A stretch of 64,000 bases of DNA from Aristolochia californica (lineage: Eukaryota; Streptophyta; Magnoliopsida; Piperales; Aristolochiaceae): contig JARWKL010000010.1 in assembly GCA_029961685.1 (NCBI GenBank), forward strand, positions 4,885,769-4,949,768, given 5' to 3'. The notes beneath the pieces are model-generated. The model ran no database searches and was not told the origin of the DNA. It saw nothing but the letters and a program-made list of their open reading frames with translations. Below are positions 1-12,696 of this stretch, piece by piece; positions within the stretch are counted from its first letter, which is position 1, and every line of letters begins with the position of its first letter. The position numbers and the translations under genes were made by a program.

Positions 1-3000
1 CAGGATTACCATGAGCACTGCTATCAAAGTTGAACTTGTTAATGCCCACCCATGGGGAAGTCCAAAATGATGTGCAACTAGCCTGGGGATGACAGAAAGG
101 GCAATCTCAGCCCAATTTTCCTTGATATAATAGCTCTGTAATTGAGAGAGCTCCTTGGGCATATGAAGCCAAGAAAGAGCACTAAAACTGAGAGAACCTT
201 GGGTGTATGAAGCCATGAAAGACTAAGCCACTTAATCCTGTTCACCACTAGTTCTGTCTCCATGGATTTATCATTAAAGCTTGATTCTTATGCACCAATG
301 GGTGGTTGCAATCACTGTTCTCCTAAGGGTCTTACCAATATATAAAGAGACCCTGCCAAACCTTTGTCATTTACAGGCAGCTAGGAAGGAGTTAATCCAC
401 TGCTTCATCTACATCTCCATAAAGGGGACAGATAATATATAGTGGGACAATGCCCCCTCTTAGTGAGGTTATTATACTTGAGGATTTGATTCTTCACAGC
501 ACACCAGCCAAAGAAAAGAGTCCCAGGGAGTTGAAGCTGTTTTCGTACCAGGGCAGAAGCATCATTGGCTTGAGTAGTCAAGTCAAGCCTTCTTTTAAAA
601 GGAGGCAACAGAAAATGTGCCACTTGATGACCATTTCCTGGTAGGCAAATCTTAACTTCTGTTGCTTATGTGCTTGGATTCCAGACTACTCATTGCCTAC
701 AAGCAGATCTTCATTCCGGAGATTTTTTCTCCAATCATTAATAGTTCTAGCTTGAACAACTATTATGTTTTTAGAATATGATTCCATAGAGGGTAAACTC
801 TGTGGCTAGGAATAGATGTAGGAAACCAGTTCATGATCATACCCATACTCTTCAGCCACTACTTTATTCACAGAGAGCGTAACATATCTTTTTCGATCTT
901 ATCCAGGGAGAACTGGACCTTTTCTGTCTCATTTGCAGATATTCTTTGCTTGAGCCTACCAGGTTGTGATGTGACTTTAAATTTTGTTGCTACCTATACA
1001 ATATTGAATCTTTTTAAAAAAAAACCTATACAATATTGAATGTAACCTAAGGTTGATTTACCATCATATACTAGATTTTCTCTGCAAAATTGTACAGGCA
1101 AATTGCTGGGGGTGTTACATGAAGCACACTGTCATAAGTGCAAGCAAATGACTGGGGAAAGATAGATGCCAGAATATAATGTAGCATCTTCAGATAGGAA
1201 CCGGATTTCAAAAACCAATAGTTAGCATTTCATGTTCATTCTATGTACTGATGATAGGTTGTCTTAACAGTAAAACCATGTCATCATCCTAAGCTACTTT
1301 AGATGCTAACTATCTCTTAAAAGGTATGACAATATGCTTTGCCATTTCCACTCCTGTAACACATCCCAACCTCTTCTTCTGAAAACAAGGAATTATTCCC
1401 AAAGTCAAGTCATGGTACTTTGTAACACTGTAATCATAGGAAAAGATCTCTGTGTCATGGAACACTTAGATTTCCTGCCTCTATCTTGTATTGGTCAGCC
1501 TTGACAAATAGGTGGTTTTTCAACTTTTAGTCTCCACAATGCTTGTGATTATTCTATTTCTATATATCTGGCATAATTTTCAATAAACTGATGTGTTTAT
1601 TTTTTGGCCTACGTACACAAGATGTTGGTACAATCTTCTGAGTAGCATTCATTTGGTTGATTGCTCTTATGAACAATATTTAATTGGCACATATATGAAC
1701 TACTGACACTTTTCATGAGCGTTATTGAAATCCAGATTTGTTAGTTGTTTAAGGATAATAAAGTGTCTGCTCATCTGGTCCCATCTCTGTACTATCTTCA
1801 CAGTTTACAGCCCAGCATACATTGCTAATCATCAGATTGATTTTCTTAAAATTTATTTCAGAGAGTGGATATAGACAAGCTGCTCATTGTAAGCAAAATA
1901 GTTGGTAAAGTGTCTCCATGTGAGTGCTTGGTGCACCTCTAAATAATGTCCAGTGAACAGTTTGTTATTAAGTTATCTATACATAAGACACATTCTGTCA
2001 GATATATGAAGCTTGTAATTGGTTGTAGTTAGAAGCTCCCATTTTCTATCAAAGGAAATTTTTGATTTGTAACTCTTTTTTTTTTTCTTGGAATATTGGT
2101 ACCCCTTATCCTCATGAAACTTGAATTGCCCCCACCCCAACCATGTGGTCATTGAGCCAAAGGCCTCAAACCTGTCTTTAAATTCAAACCTAGGCATATG
2201 TTTTGTGATTGCTTTGGTACACCAAAACCTCGGTTATCCCACATCTCCTGACTGAGCTTTGTCTTTTGGAATAGATCTTGCTAACTTTTAGTTGAAATTT
2301 TCTATGGCTGGGTCTGCCTACCATATGCATCCCGACCAAGCTACTATTACCTGATCTGCCACAACCTCTTACTTGGGGTGTAGAGAGTTTTATTGTTGCT
2401 GATGCGTAACATCTCTGACTTTATTGAAATGTTGCCTTCAAATTGAAGCACAGTTGGTTGGAGTGCATCCTGAAGTGATATGTTATACATTGTTTCTAAC
2501 AGGATGATCGAACAATTAAAAGTCTGCCCTTTGATTCTGTTTGTTAGTGAATGATTTGTTGCTGACAGTCTAGCCTCTACATTATACAAATTTTATTCTA
2601 GATTTTAATCTTGAATCTCTTCAAGTTTGTCTTCTTATGCAACATTTGTGCCAAAATCTTGCTTTGCCTTGTGTAAAACAATTACCGATTTAAGCAACAA
2701 ACTCTTTAAGCAATCAGAAAAGTCTGTTCATTATGAATCAAACTGAGGTTGGAGCAGTACTATGGTCCTGTCATAGCACTGCTCCGGTGGCTTCTAAAGT
2801 TTAACATTGACACTGTTAGAGCTTTGTCGTTACTGTCTTTTATATGAATCAATCTCTATTTTGGTCTATCATCTTCTGGTCTTATTGCTGGCCGGTGCCT
2901 CAACTCCTCTGATAATAATGGATTTCTATTAAGTTCAGAAGTTCAACAAAAGTTTTTACCCCGGCTCTGAGCTTGTTACAACCTCCTCTAACGATCTTTG

Positions 3001-3928
3001 GACTAGCAATTAAATATTGTGGTGCTTTTCTTGTGGACCTTTAACTTCTTTTTGTTTTTTTTTTTTTGTTTTTTCCAGAAAACCGCAGTTCAGTAATGAA
3101 AGGTCAAAATGGATAAATTAATGAGATTCACAAGTTTGTCTTGTCTTGTAAAGTGTTTTTTTTTTTCTCTTCTCCTACCATGGATGTGGTCTTTTGAGAT
3201 GTTGTTTATGCTTGACAGGTTTACCTAACCAAATTATATACCCAGGTTTGTGATAATGTGTTTGTATTGGAGGAATTAACGTGGTATCTTCCTCTAAAAC
3301 GTACTAAATCTTGGTCATGGACAACTATCTATGGTATCAGTCAGAAATATAGCCAATTTGTGTCCTGGAAATACTGCACATAATACCCATATGATTCAAG
3401 CTGTGCATTCTTATCAAAGCTTTCTCATACTGCAGCAATATCTCTTCTTTTATCTTATTGGTAACGTTTAAAATGAAAAACATGAGTAACAATCCATATT
3501 TGTTCATGAGTGATTTGTCTTTTCTTGCTTAATTCCTTTGGAGTTGATATGTTCAGGTGCCATAATCAACATATACTCTAGTATCTTGCTTGTAGGGTTG
3601 CAATATATATGTGAGGATGAGCTCATTCGTTGATTGCTTGATTCTTCTGATTATGACTTAGTTTTTCCTGTTTTGATTTTGATAATGGATGATTTGTCAA
3701 AATAGAACAAATACAAAGACAAAAAATTCGTCCTGGTCCTGCAAAATTAGTGTTTGCTTTTATATACTTGGAATGAATGAAGTAATGTGTTAATTAGAAA
3801 GGAGATGTTACTGTTTCTTTTGGACGTGGGGAGGCAAGTTATATGGAGTGAGTTCAATTTTCAGAGGTCTCTTCTTGCTGATAAAGTTCTAACTAGTAAC
3901 CTGTGGAACTCTTCAATGATTGGTGCAG
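1..3928 (+). other. Probable long intron upstream of the mitoferrin last exon
   Basis: No open frame here resembles a known protein. The stretch ends in a good 3' splice site, with a T-rich tract and CAG at 3926-3928, directly before the carrier exon. The earlier carrier exons, encoding the first two and a half repeat modules, are not visible, so I infer that this is intronic or that exon 1 lies left of the window. Short T runs occur near 3055-3070 and 3157-3166. I see no transposon with recognisable ends. Confidence 0.45.
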
Positions 3929-4135
3929 GGTATCTGTGGTTGTGATAGATTTACTAATAGTTCGATTAGAGAAGTCATTCGAAGCATAATCCGGAAGGAT
4001 GGGTATGTTGGTCTGTTAAGAGGTTGGAAGCCCCGTATGCTCTTTCATGCACCTGCAGCTGCAATCTGCTGGTCAACCTATGAAGCATCCAAAACATTCT
4101 TCCACCAGCTTAATTCCAGCAAGAGTCGTCCTTGA
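3929..4135 (+). CDS. Last exon of a mitoferrin-like mitochondrial iron carrier (partial gene)
   Basis: This exon encodes the C-terminal 68 residues of a mitochondrial carrier family (SLC25) protein. It begins GICGCDRF, runs through DGYVGLLRGWKPRMLFHAP, and then AAAICWSTYE, ending shortly afterwards at TGA 4133-4135. This matches the C-terminus of plant mitoferrins (Arabidopsis MIT1/MIT2, At2g30160 and At1g07030 type), which import iron across the inner mitochondrial membrane. The G-x-x-x-L-x-R-G-W-x-P-R motif and the final transmembrane helix of the third repeat are present. The exon starts after CAG at 3926-3928 in phase 0; there is no methionine start, so the rest of the gene lies upstream behind a long intron. 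The frame is intact with no stop or shift, unlike every other cellular gene piece in the window, so the gene is probably functional. SAM carriers are relatives, but the GCDRF segment favours mitoferrin. Confidence 0.85.
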   Translation, partial: GICGCDRFTNSSIREVIRSIIRKDGYVGLLRGWKPRMLFHAPAAAICWSTYEASKTFFHQLNSSKSRP

Positions 4136-4628
4136 GAAACAGCAGCAGCCAGACCATATCTTGTCTTTTTATTTTTATTTTTAATTTTTTTGACAACTAC
4201 GCATTGCCTGTCCCAGTATTGATGGCGTCATTAATCTGGGCTGAGCAGAGGAAATGGTCGGTGGTGATTTGTAGTTTTCATTTGTTGTACACATTCTCAA
4301 TAGTTAGTGAACATGTATCAAATCACAGGAGGAATTTCAAAATATTGAGGTAGTGAACAATCTCAAACAAGTAGTTTATAGAGATTTTAAATAAGATTAA
4401 CCAAATCGGACTTCCTATTGCAAGCTTGCAAGGTGCAATTGATTTCAAATTGACTCTGAGAGCTTGAGAATATCCAAAACCATTGCAATTCGTTATGACT
4501 CTCATTGAGGTCAAATTTGTTTAAATATGAAATTCTTCAACATTTAAAGAGCTGCAGCCATTCTCACTAGAAAATCACATTTTATCTATTAGAAAAAAAG
4601 ATTAAAATTATGCAAAAATTATAAAAAA
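4136..4628. other. 3' flank of the carrier gene, no gene seen
   Basis: AT-rich sequence follows the carrier stop codon and should contain its 3' UTR, with T-rich segments at 4165-4190. No clear AATAAA signal, ORF or repeat was recognised before the LTR-like sequence at 4629. Confidence 0.5.
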
Positions 4629-6480
4629 TGTTGATTTTTAGGACTCAGGTGGATTACATTAGGGAGAAAGAAGAAGAAAATGTTGGGGAGAAAAAGAGGA
4701 GGAAGAATGAGGTTATGGACTTAAGTCCAAACCTTCCTTTAAACTCTATTTATAACTGATAAAAGTACAATATTATAATTATGTTCTTCACCTTAATAAG
4801 AGTAAAGAAGAGATAAGAAACATAAACTAATTGTATCATTGATACTCTTAATTACAACATATCTTCCAACACTCCTCTTAAAGCTGGGAAGTAATGACAG
4901 TGATCCCAACTCAAAATAAATAACATAGAAGTAATAATAAGTTTTTCCATTGCGGTGTCCCAAGGATAAGTTTGACACCGGGCACAAACTCTCAAAGGGT
5001 AGAAATGGGTGATAAGTCGAAACCAACCTCAAATGGTTTCGAACAAATATAGTGATAATAATCACTAAAGTGGGTAATGTCTATCATTCATAAAACGACG
5101 ATAAAAAACCAAGGGTACCAATAAAAAATCTTAAATGATTTAAATGACCCATATAAATAAAAGAGATCAACCAAAGAAACGTTCTAAAAGGGTTGGCTAA
5201 AGGGGCATGTGGGAGACAAATAAAGGACGGTAGGAGAAAAACTGCCAAATAATAAGAGGGTAATGATAATCAAAGGAAGATAAGATGTTAGGGCCACCAT
5301 GTGCTTTATTTTTCTAAGAAATTCAAATCTTCATCAGAAGAACCAATGTTGACAACATTCAACAAATAATGAACCCAAGGCATGCAACCGAGGAGTTCTT
5401 TTTCAAAAATAATGTCTTAATAAAAAACACACAATAACAATAGCGTAAATGGGCCAATGCCCACATAATTTGTACCAAATAATGAAAGTCCTTAAAAATA
5501 ATAAAGACACATAAAATAATCCTTAGCGAGTCCATCTTTGAAGTCAAGCCGAAGTCAAGTTGGTGGCAAATAGCAAATAACAACTTTGAGTTAAGTCGAG
5601 ATAGTGATCAATATAGCCGAGTCAATATCCTAATTTATTCTGAGTCAAAAAATGAGTCATGCCGAGTCAAGAGACCGGGTTGAGATGGCCGAGTCAAGCT
5701 AAGTCAAGTCGGACTTGACTCGATTCGAGTTGACCCGAGTTAACCCGAACAGAATAGAATCAGTATGGTTGTTCGTTTGCTGGGTTAACACGGCAGAGTA
5801 AATTCGACCGGGTTGAGATGGCCGATATGGCTAAATCGAGTCTGACTTGACTCAATTCGAGTTGACTCTGTCCGAGTTGACCCGAGTTAAACCGAGCATA
5901 ATAGAATCAGTATGGTTGTTCGTTCACTGTGTTAACTCGGTAGATTAAATTCAATCCACCACCTTTCTCTCTCGGCTTCCCTCCTATTTCTGCAACGGAG
6001 AAATAGTAACCAAAGAGATGAGCCAGAAACAGTTGGAGTCGGAAATCTGCAGCAGCTCAGCACTTCCAGAAATCAATCGGCAGAGTGCGGATAGACAGCG
6101 GAACCGGCAGAGTGAGGATAGACAGCGGAACCGGCAGAGACGAGGCAGAGTAATTAACAAAGACAGCTACGAGACTCCAGCAAGAGTTACAGAATTGCAT
6201 CTAAGGATAAAGAATGCCCAAAAACCATCAATCAGCCAGCAACTCGGGAGATAAAGCTCGGAGATAATACCGGCAGAGACAATCTCAGATGATTTTCCGG
6301 AAAAAAAACTTCCGTCAACGTATAAGTCTGCCACCAGCTGGATGAGATAAAGCTCCAACGTAATCTTGGATTATTTTCCAAAGTAGACTTCCGTCCGTAT
6401 GTAATGAGCTGGATGACGGCGGAGACAGCGGCAACGCAGAGATTACCAGCAATATGGTTATGCTACAACACTGTATCCTT
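4629..6480 (-). mobile_element. Degenerate LTR retrotransposon: one LTR plus internal remnant
   Basis: Positions 4629-4871 look like a 243-bp LTR read on the minus strand. It starts TGTTGATTTTTAGG and ends CTTCCAACA, the same ends as the copia-type LTRs at 53.5-61.2 kb. Next to it at 4872 is a CTCCTCTTAAAGCTGGG tract, the complement of a purine-rich polypurine tract. The following 100 bases, with GTAATGACAGTGATCCC, resemble 56411-56440 inside the nested element near 56 kb, so the families are related. No protein domain survives. The internal part (5640-6480) is richer in GC and contains a 133-bp tandem repeat and short repeats around ACAGCGGAACCGGCAGAG. I found no second LTR or Met-tRNA primer binding site, so the right boundary is approximate. 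Confidence 0.55.
5674..5950. repeat. 133-bp imperfect direct repeat, two copies
   Basis: The string accgggttgagatggccga occurs at 5674 and again at 5807. Each copy continues through GACTTGACTCGATTCGAGTT-like text and ends with aatcagtatggttgttcg. Within each unit the short words gagtc and gagtt recur many times. It sits inside the remnant LTR element. Confidence 0.8.
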
Positions 6481-6654
6481 TCTTCAAAATCCTTCCTAAG
6501 TTGGATAAAGAAAAGGCTCGAAAGTAGGAAAATAACCCGATCTTATATAAAGATCGGCCCAATTGATACAAATAAATATTCCAATATTGAAATGATTTTA
6601 CGGCACTGATGTAGTTGATGTGGTTGCTGTTGAAGCAAAGGAACACATAGGGAT

Positions 6655-6671
6655 GGGGGGGGGGGGGGGGG
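6655..6671. repeat. Homopolymer of 17 G
   Basis: A pure G run of 17 bases, directly after ggat. It could form a G-quadruplex or reflect sequencing uncertainty. Two far longer C runs occur inside the LINE pair near 22.8 and 25.9 kb. Confidence 0.9.
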
Positions 6672-7440
6672 TTAGTACACAATGAGCTTAAAATGAAGTG
6701 AACAAGTTCATCTTAAAATGAAGAATTCAATTCATCTTAAATGAATTGATTCAACTTTAACTCATCATTGGGTGTTAGTGTGAACAAGTTCAAGAGTACT
6801 GGAAAATAGATTTCAATGTTAATACCCCCAAACAAAAAGTATGATATAAATAAAAGAATGAGTAACCTTTTATAATATACTTAAATATAACATATACCTA
6901 AACAAATAATTAACCAAAATAAACATGGTTACTACACTTATGTGATTTAACGTGTAGTATTAAAATATATTAATATCATAATTAATGAAAAACTATATTA
7001 CTTAATGATTATAGTTTATTATAAATTAATATAATAATTACGTGTGACTAAAATAAATTATTAAAAATAAATCAATAAAAATAAAAAATAACATAAGTGA
7101 ATATAATAAATAAATAAATTATTTTTTAATAAAATATATATTTTAACATTAAAAACCACTAATTTAATACAATAATAAAAAAATATTTATCAATAACATA
7201 ATATATATTTTTATATATTATTAATTAATAATATATTATCACAAAATTTAAAACCATTGGTTTAATTAATTATAGCAATGGGATAATTAAACCAAAACAA
7301 TTTATCAAATATTTATTTTAACAATATTTTAATTATGATTATGAAATCACTAATTTAATATAGTAATTATAAAAATAATATATTGAATAAATAAAAATAA
7401 TTATTTTATAAATAAAAAATATAAATTATTATTTTTATGT
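6672..7440. other. Very AT-rich non-coding DNA
   Basis: Nearly all A and T, with TAATAATA and AAATAAAT words, and no ORF or clear repeat period. No gene is supported. The first 150 bases hold several short ttcatcttaaaatgaa-like inverted words. Confidence 0.6.
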
Positions 7441-7830
7441 TAGGAAAAATTAAATCATCGTCTTCCTTACACCGCGCGTCGTCTTCCTTAGTGGAGGGAG
7501 ACTACGGCGGGCCAACGGGCAACGACGACGAAGGCGACGCTCCGACGGTACATTGAGAGGGAGGTCGAGAGAGAAGAGAGGCTGGGAGGCCGAGAGGCTC
7601 TGCGACAGAGGCTTGGCCTCCCGTGCTCTACGACGGAGGTCGAGAGGGAGGCCGAGAGGGAGAAGAGAAAAAAAATTGGGGGGAGGAAGACCGAGTGGGA
7701 GGAATTTTTTCGCTGGGGGGGCAAGAGGGAGAAACGCGGGTCCCGTGCGCGCTTCATGTCAATGATTCAGAAAAAATGTTCGAATCTGAATTCCCCGTTT
7801 TGTGCCTGAGTGAATGAAGTGACATGTAAC
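7441..7830. other. GC-rich purine-biased island, low complexity
   Basis: Base composition changes abruptly from AT-rich to GC-rich. The plus strand is made of gaggtcgagag, gaggccgagagg and gaagagag words, which create open frames on both strands with Arg/Gly- or Ser/Leu-rich translations. Those frames are composition artefacts: they match no family and overlap in several frames. This could be an old gene or retroelement UTR fragment; I cannot assign it. Confidence 0.4.
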
Positions 7831-8030
7831 ACCTTAATCTAATGAATTAAGTAATGTGGGAGTAATTCATTTTGGTTCATTTTGACCGATTACATGTCTC
7901 CACATCATCATGCCACATCAGCACTCAATGACTCGAACAACACGTCATCACTCATATAGGATGCCACACCATTAAATGACACAAAAACCCTCAGTTTAAA
8001 ATATAACATCGCAAACCACAACATCATCCA

Positions 8031-9440
8031 TGTAGTACCTTTTATCATCAATTTAAAGTATTTATAAATTAAAAAAATATTTTAGTGTTTAAAAATCAAA
8101 TTTATTGGTACACTTTTTATTAACTTATATTTAAAATAATAAACTATTAAAAATTTAATTAATTAAAAAATTTTACTCTTACTTATTTAACACCATTTAT
8201 TATCTATTTAAAATATTTTTAAATTTTAAAAAATATAAAAAAATTATAGAGTTTAAAAATAATTTTTTTGTACACTTTTTATTACTTTATATTTAAAATA
8301 ATAAAAAATAAAATAGTATACTAATTAATTAAAAAAATCTTACTCTTACCTATTTAAAACCTTTTATTATCGATTTAAAATATTAATAAATTGAAAAAAA
8401 TATTATCGAGTTTAAAAATAAATTTATTGGTACACTATTTATTACCTTATATTTAAAATAATAAATTACTAAAAAAGTGTATTAATTAAGTAAATTTTTT
8501 TACTCTTAGCTATATAACACCGTTTATTATTGATTTACAATATTTATTAATTGAAAAAATTTCAAAAATATTTTTTAGTTTAAAATCAAATTTATCGGTA
8601 CACTTTTTATTACCTTATATTTAAAATAATAAATTATTAAAAAATTATACTAATTAATTAAAAATCTTACTCTTACCTATTTAACACCTTTTATTATCAA
8701 TTAAAATATTTATCAATTGAAAAAAATTGAAAATTTTATTTTAGAGTTTAAAAATCAAATTTATTGATACACTTTTTATTACCTTATATTTAAAATAATA
8801 ACTATACTTGTTAATTAAAAATTCTTACTCTTACCTATTTAACACATTTTATTATCGATTTAAAATATTTATTAATTGAAAAAATTATTCAGAAAACTTA
8901 CTTTAGAGTTAAAAATTCAAATTTATCGATATACACTTTGTTACCTTATATTTACAATAAGAGAATATAAAATGATTATATTAATTAATTAAGAAATCAT
9001 ACTCTTACCTATTTAATACCTTGTATTATCAATTTAAAATATTTATTAATTGAAAAAATAATTCAATATTTTATTTTAGAGTTTAAAAATCAAATTTATA
9101 GGTACACATTTTATTAAATTATATTTAAAATAATAAAAATAAAATTAGTATATTAATTAAGTAAAAATCTTACTCTTACCAATTAAACACCTTTTATTAT
9201 CGATTTAAAATTTTTATTAATTGAAAAAATATTTAAAAACTTTATTGTAGAGTTTAAAAATCAAATTTATCGATACACATTTTATTATCTTATATTTAAA
9301 ATAATAAAATATAAAATTAATATATTAATTAATTAAAAATCTTACTTTTACCAAAAACACCTTTTATTATCGGTTTAAAATATTTATTAATTGAAAAAAT
9401 ATTTGAAAATTTTATTATAGATTTTAGAGTTGAATGTTTG
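8031..9440. repeat. AT-rich tandem array, about 165-bp monomer, 8-9 copies
   Basis: A block containing tactcttacctatttaacac, ttttattatcgatttaaaat, gagtttaaaaatcaaattta and gtacactttttattacctt recurs in order. The tactctta word (or its variants) falls near 8174, 8341, 8501, 8668, 8826, 9000, 9171 and 9343, giving spacings of 158-174 bp. The copies have diverged by substitutions and small indels. No ORF. The monomer length is close to a nucleosome repeat, as in many plant satellites, but this is a short dispersed array and not a megabase block. Confidence 0.85.
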
Positions 9441-9601
9441 GTATAAAATTTAGAGCCGAGTACCATACTTAGAACTCTATTGGATAATAAGATAATCAGT
9501 AACCAAACTAGATGAGTAATTGAGGCAAGAGAAGTACATAACATCAATAATAATTAATTACCAACAACATTCTCATAAACCAGGAGGCAATAAGGAATGG
9601 G

Positions 9602-12335
9602 TTAATCCACAAGTGATTCACTTTGCAGAGTCAAATCCTTCATATACCCATACGGGTTCTTGCTGGCCCAGTTCCATTGATCCCGGAAAATTTCTTCTAT
9701 TCCATACTTGGCACTGTAATGAACACCACCCACATAGATTATATAATATAAAACATCCACTCACTTGTGCACAAAAGGATTTTTTGAGTTTGCACTTACG
9801 TCCACTTTAGTTCACGTGTTGCTTTGTCAGTGGAAGCATAAATGATTTCAGCATCGCAAGGTCACATTGCAGCCATAACAAGAGGAATTTTCTGAGGGAG
9901 AGAAAAATCTTAGAGGAGAGAATCAAATGAAATACTTCATATAAAACACCTAAAAGTCAAAAAGATGACAAACGCCTATGCAACAACGGGTAACTTCCAA
10001 ACATCCTAGCCTGAGTGTTTACAAGATTCACTAAAAAAGTTCAGTAGGAAAGCAAGAATACCTACCCAGATGCCTTCTGAAAAGCCGTCACCATTTCTAA
10101 CACTGAAGTTCCTTTTCCAGTGCCCAAGTTGTAAACCTCACAACCTGCTAGAAAGAAACAGTTGTTTTACCAACATAAAATCTTAATATTTCTCTCTACT
10201 AAAATAAACTGATGAAGACAAATCAGGACAGCATGCCTTTTGGCAAATAAAAGAAATACGGATACTATGATAAATTAGTAAAGACAAAATCTAGATAAAA
10301 TCCACCTGATGCCATATACAGGAAACAAGTTTGCTTCGTTCTCAATAATGGCAGCCTACTCAAACCATGAATCACGCTAGATTTTAACTGCTAACATTTT
10401 ACAGCCTCCTCTATCATCGTCATCAATTAAGTTATGTCCCAAGAACACTTCATTATTTTCATCAGCAATATGACATTTTTCCTCCGTTTGAATTTGGTTA
10501 TTAAGCATAAGACAATTTTTTAAATAACATTTTATAATCTTTCATTATGGAATCATCTGGTTCCCCAAAATCCTACTAACCATTAGATATTGTACTGAAA
10601 TAATCAAACATGCCCATGACAAATACAGTTTCAGTCACAGCATGTAACTCCATGATATTTTCATGACGTAATATATTTTTACTTCAATCATACTAAGTAC
10701 CTGTCTCAGAGCTTTCAAGCTTGCACAATGCAACAATGTGTCCATCAGACAAGTCAACGACATGGATATAATCTCGCACCTGAGGATAAAACCATAAGCA
10801 TACATTATATGGAACGTGTAAACAAGTAAAAAATTCTCAATAATACTGTGATACGGCCATGGTATTCAGTTACTTTTATAGCATCAATTAAGTTACTAAA
10901 AAGTAAAATGAAATGTCAATTTGCAATTTTCGTATAAGTATGAAGCATGGAATTTGGAAAATTTTCTTCCTCAGCTGCTTATCAAAGTGATGCTTTACTT
11001 AGTGTACAGTTCTGTGAAGAAACTCCACAGCAAAGGCTTTTATCTCCTGCAGTTGCTATACCAAAATGCTTCATCTCTGATGGCTGTTGCCTTCTTCCAG
11101 AAAATGTTATTGGCTATCATAACTTGGAGCTGGATGGAATAAAAAGTAAAATACCCTAGTCCCATCCTTCGTAGAATAGTCATTTCCAAAGACTGTTAGT
11201 GCTGGTCTTCTGCCTACGGCTACTTGTATTAATGGCATCAGATTGTCTGGAATTCCACGAGGATCCTCACCAATGTAGCCGCTGAGATGAGCTCCAACTG
11301 GATTGAAGTATCCCAGCAATATTATCTTCCATCCAGAATCTAACCTGTAGATATCCCTGCAGATCTCTTCAATAAAAACCTGCAACAATTGACATTATGA
11401 TTTGTTATAAACGGTGGGCAGGCAGGTTTGTCATGTTTGAAAAAGATCAAGGAGCAAACCTATCACTGGAAGTGGAAATGCTCTTTTGGCCAACCATAGA
11501 CAGTAGCCGATGACGAAATCACAAACTGAAATGTTTTCCTTGTGTGAGTAAACAAACATGGTCATAAGATGAACAGGACAAAATGAGTAAGTGATACAAT
11601 GGAATCTACATGTGAAAATTTGGCCAATAAGACAATCTAATAAAGGTGCATGTATCCTGCCATCCAGTTTAGTCTGGGTAAAGCCATCTCAGAATTTAGT
11701 GACTGCCAAAAAAGTGGATTTCAGAAAGATAAAGACATCATAGAATTTCCCGAAGAACAATTATTTTATTCAGACAGACTACACATTGATGATTCATGTG
11801 GCAAAGTGATGACTGCACGAGTAGGGTTTACAACACTGAGGCTGACCATTATTCATCGTGATACTCCTAATTTACTTCCAATTGAATAATGCTCCTAACA
11901 CCTCCAATCTGTCGTGTCCATACAAGCCTTATAATTGTTTTCATTACCTTGAATTCCAAAAGTATCCCAGAGAACTTTTTCCAACCTTAATTTTAAAATA
12001 AATGATGAATTAAAAAAAAAAAAAAGTTCACCTCTACAAATAATAATTTCAATTACCCCTACCTCCTGCAATTTTATTGACAGAAATGATTCAACACATG
12101 CAGTACATTTTTCATCCACACTAGCATCCATTAAATAACATTTTTTCTCAGATATAATTAACACATATATAAGGAATTAAAGAGAAATTATTGAATAAAG
12201 CAAAATAGCAATGTACCTTTTTGCACCCGTGGGCACCCATGACTTCTAACAAGTTTATTGTTCCAATGATATTATTTGTTATAGTAAAGTAAAGGTTTCT
12301 GCACACTTTCACCAACAGCCTTCAATCTCATTCAT
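9602..12335 (-). pseudogene. UDP-glucose 4-epimerase pseudogene, copy A (exons 3-9)
   Basis: UGE interconverts UDP-glucose and UDP-galactose in the cytosol. On the minus strand I can follow exon 3 (12217-about 12332, 5' part missing), exon 4 (11460-11525, truncated), exon 5 (11155-11379, [25 protein letters not shown]), exon 6 (10701-10779, VRDYIH-type), exon 7 (10066-10144, [14 protein letters not shown]), exon 8 (9800-9891) and exon 9 (9602-9713, KYGIEE...[11 protein letters not shown]). This is the only copy keeping exons 5-9 collinear. It is dead: exon 3 has a one-base insertion after YYN that gives an immediate stop, exon 8 has a TGA where Arg is expected (MAAM*P), exon 5 has LLGYFN for LLRYFN, and the second half of exon 4 is replaced by unrelated sequence. 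Exons 1 and 2 are absent. Closest to plant UGE2/4/5-type proteins. Confidence 0.88.
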
Positions 12336-12339
12336 GTCA

Positions 12340-12600
12340 AGTCCCTGAACTTCATCTATCTATTATTACCTTCGGAGAATATAAATTCGGTGTTTGAACT
12401 CTGTCATCAGTCTTTCAATGCATCATTACCCATCACTGCGAATTAGTAGTCTCTTAACTTCCTCAAAAGAGCATTCTGATCTCTTCATTTCAGAACCTTT
12501 GATTGAGTTGATTGCCTTCACCTTTCCTTCACGATTGTATCTGTAGGGGAACAGAATTCCATAACGTAATTTGGATCTACACAGACAACAAACTATGTCG
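12340..12600 (-). other. Exon-like fragment, unidentified
   Basis: On the minus strand, after a possible splice acceptor (CTACAG) near 12540, a frame of about 37 codons reads YNREGKVKAINSIKGSE and continues through CSFEEVKRLLIRSDG before a stop. The amino-acid composition looks protein-like but I do not recognise the family. It abuts truncated exon 3 of UGE copy A, so it may have been brought in by the rearrangement that removed exons 1-2. Confidence 0.3.
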
Positions 12601-12696
12601 TAATTCTATAACTTCATTTAGAATCATGAGCGCGGTAATAAGCTTCAATTAGGGAGCAAAAACAGAGCCCATGCAACTCCAAACCAGCTCTTACCC

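Noticed and set aside
7488..7817. Open frames of 64-89 codons on both strands in the GC-rich island
   Set aside because: Overlapping frames on both strands arise from repeated gaggccgagagg words. The translations are low complexity and match no family.
11650..11889. Plus-strand ORF of 79 codons within UGE copy A
   Set aside because: It lies in an intron of the minus-strand pseudogene. The corresponding places in copies B, C and D have stops and indels, so it is not conserved as coding.
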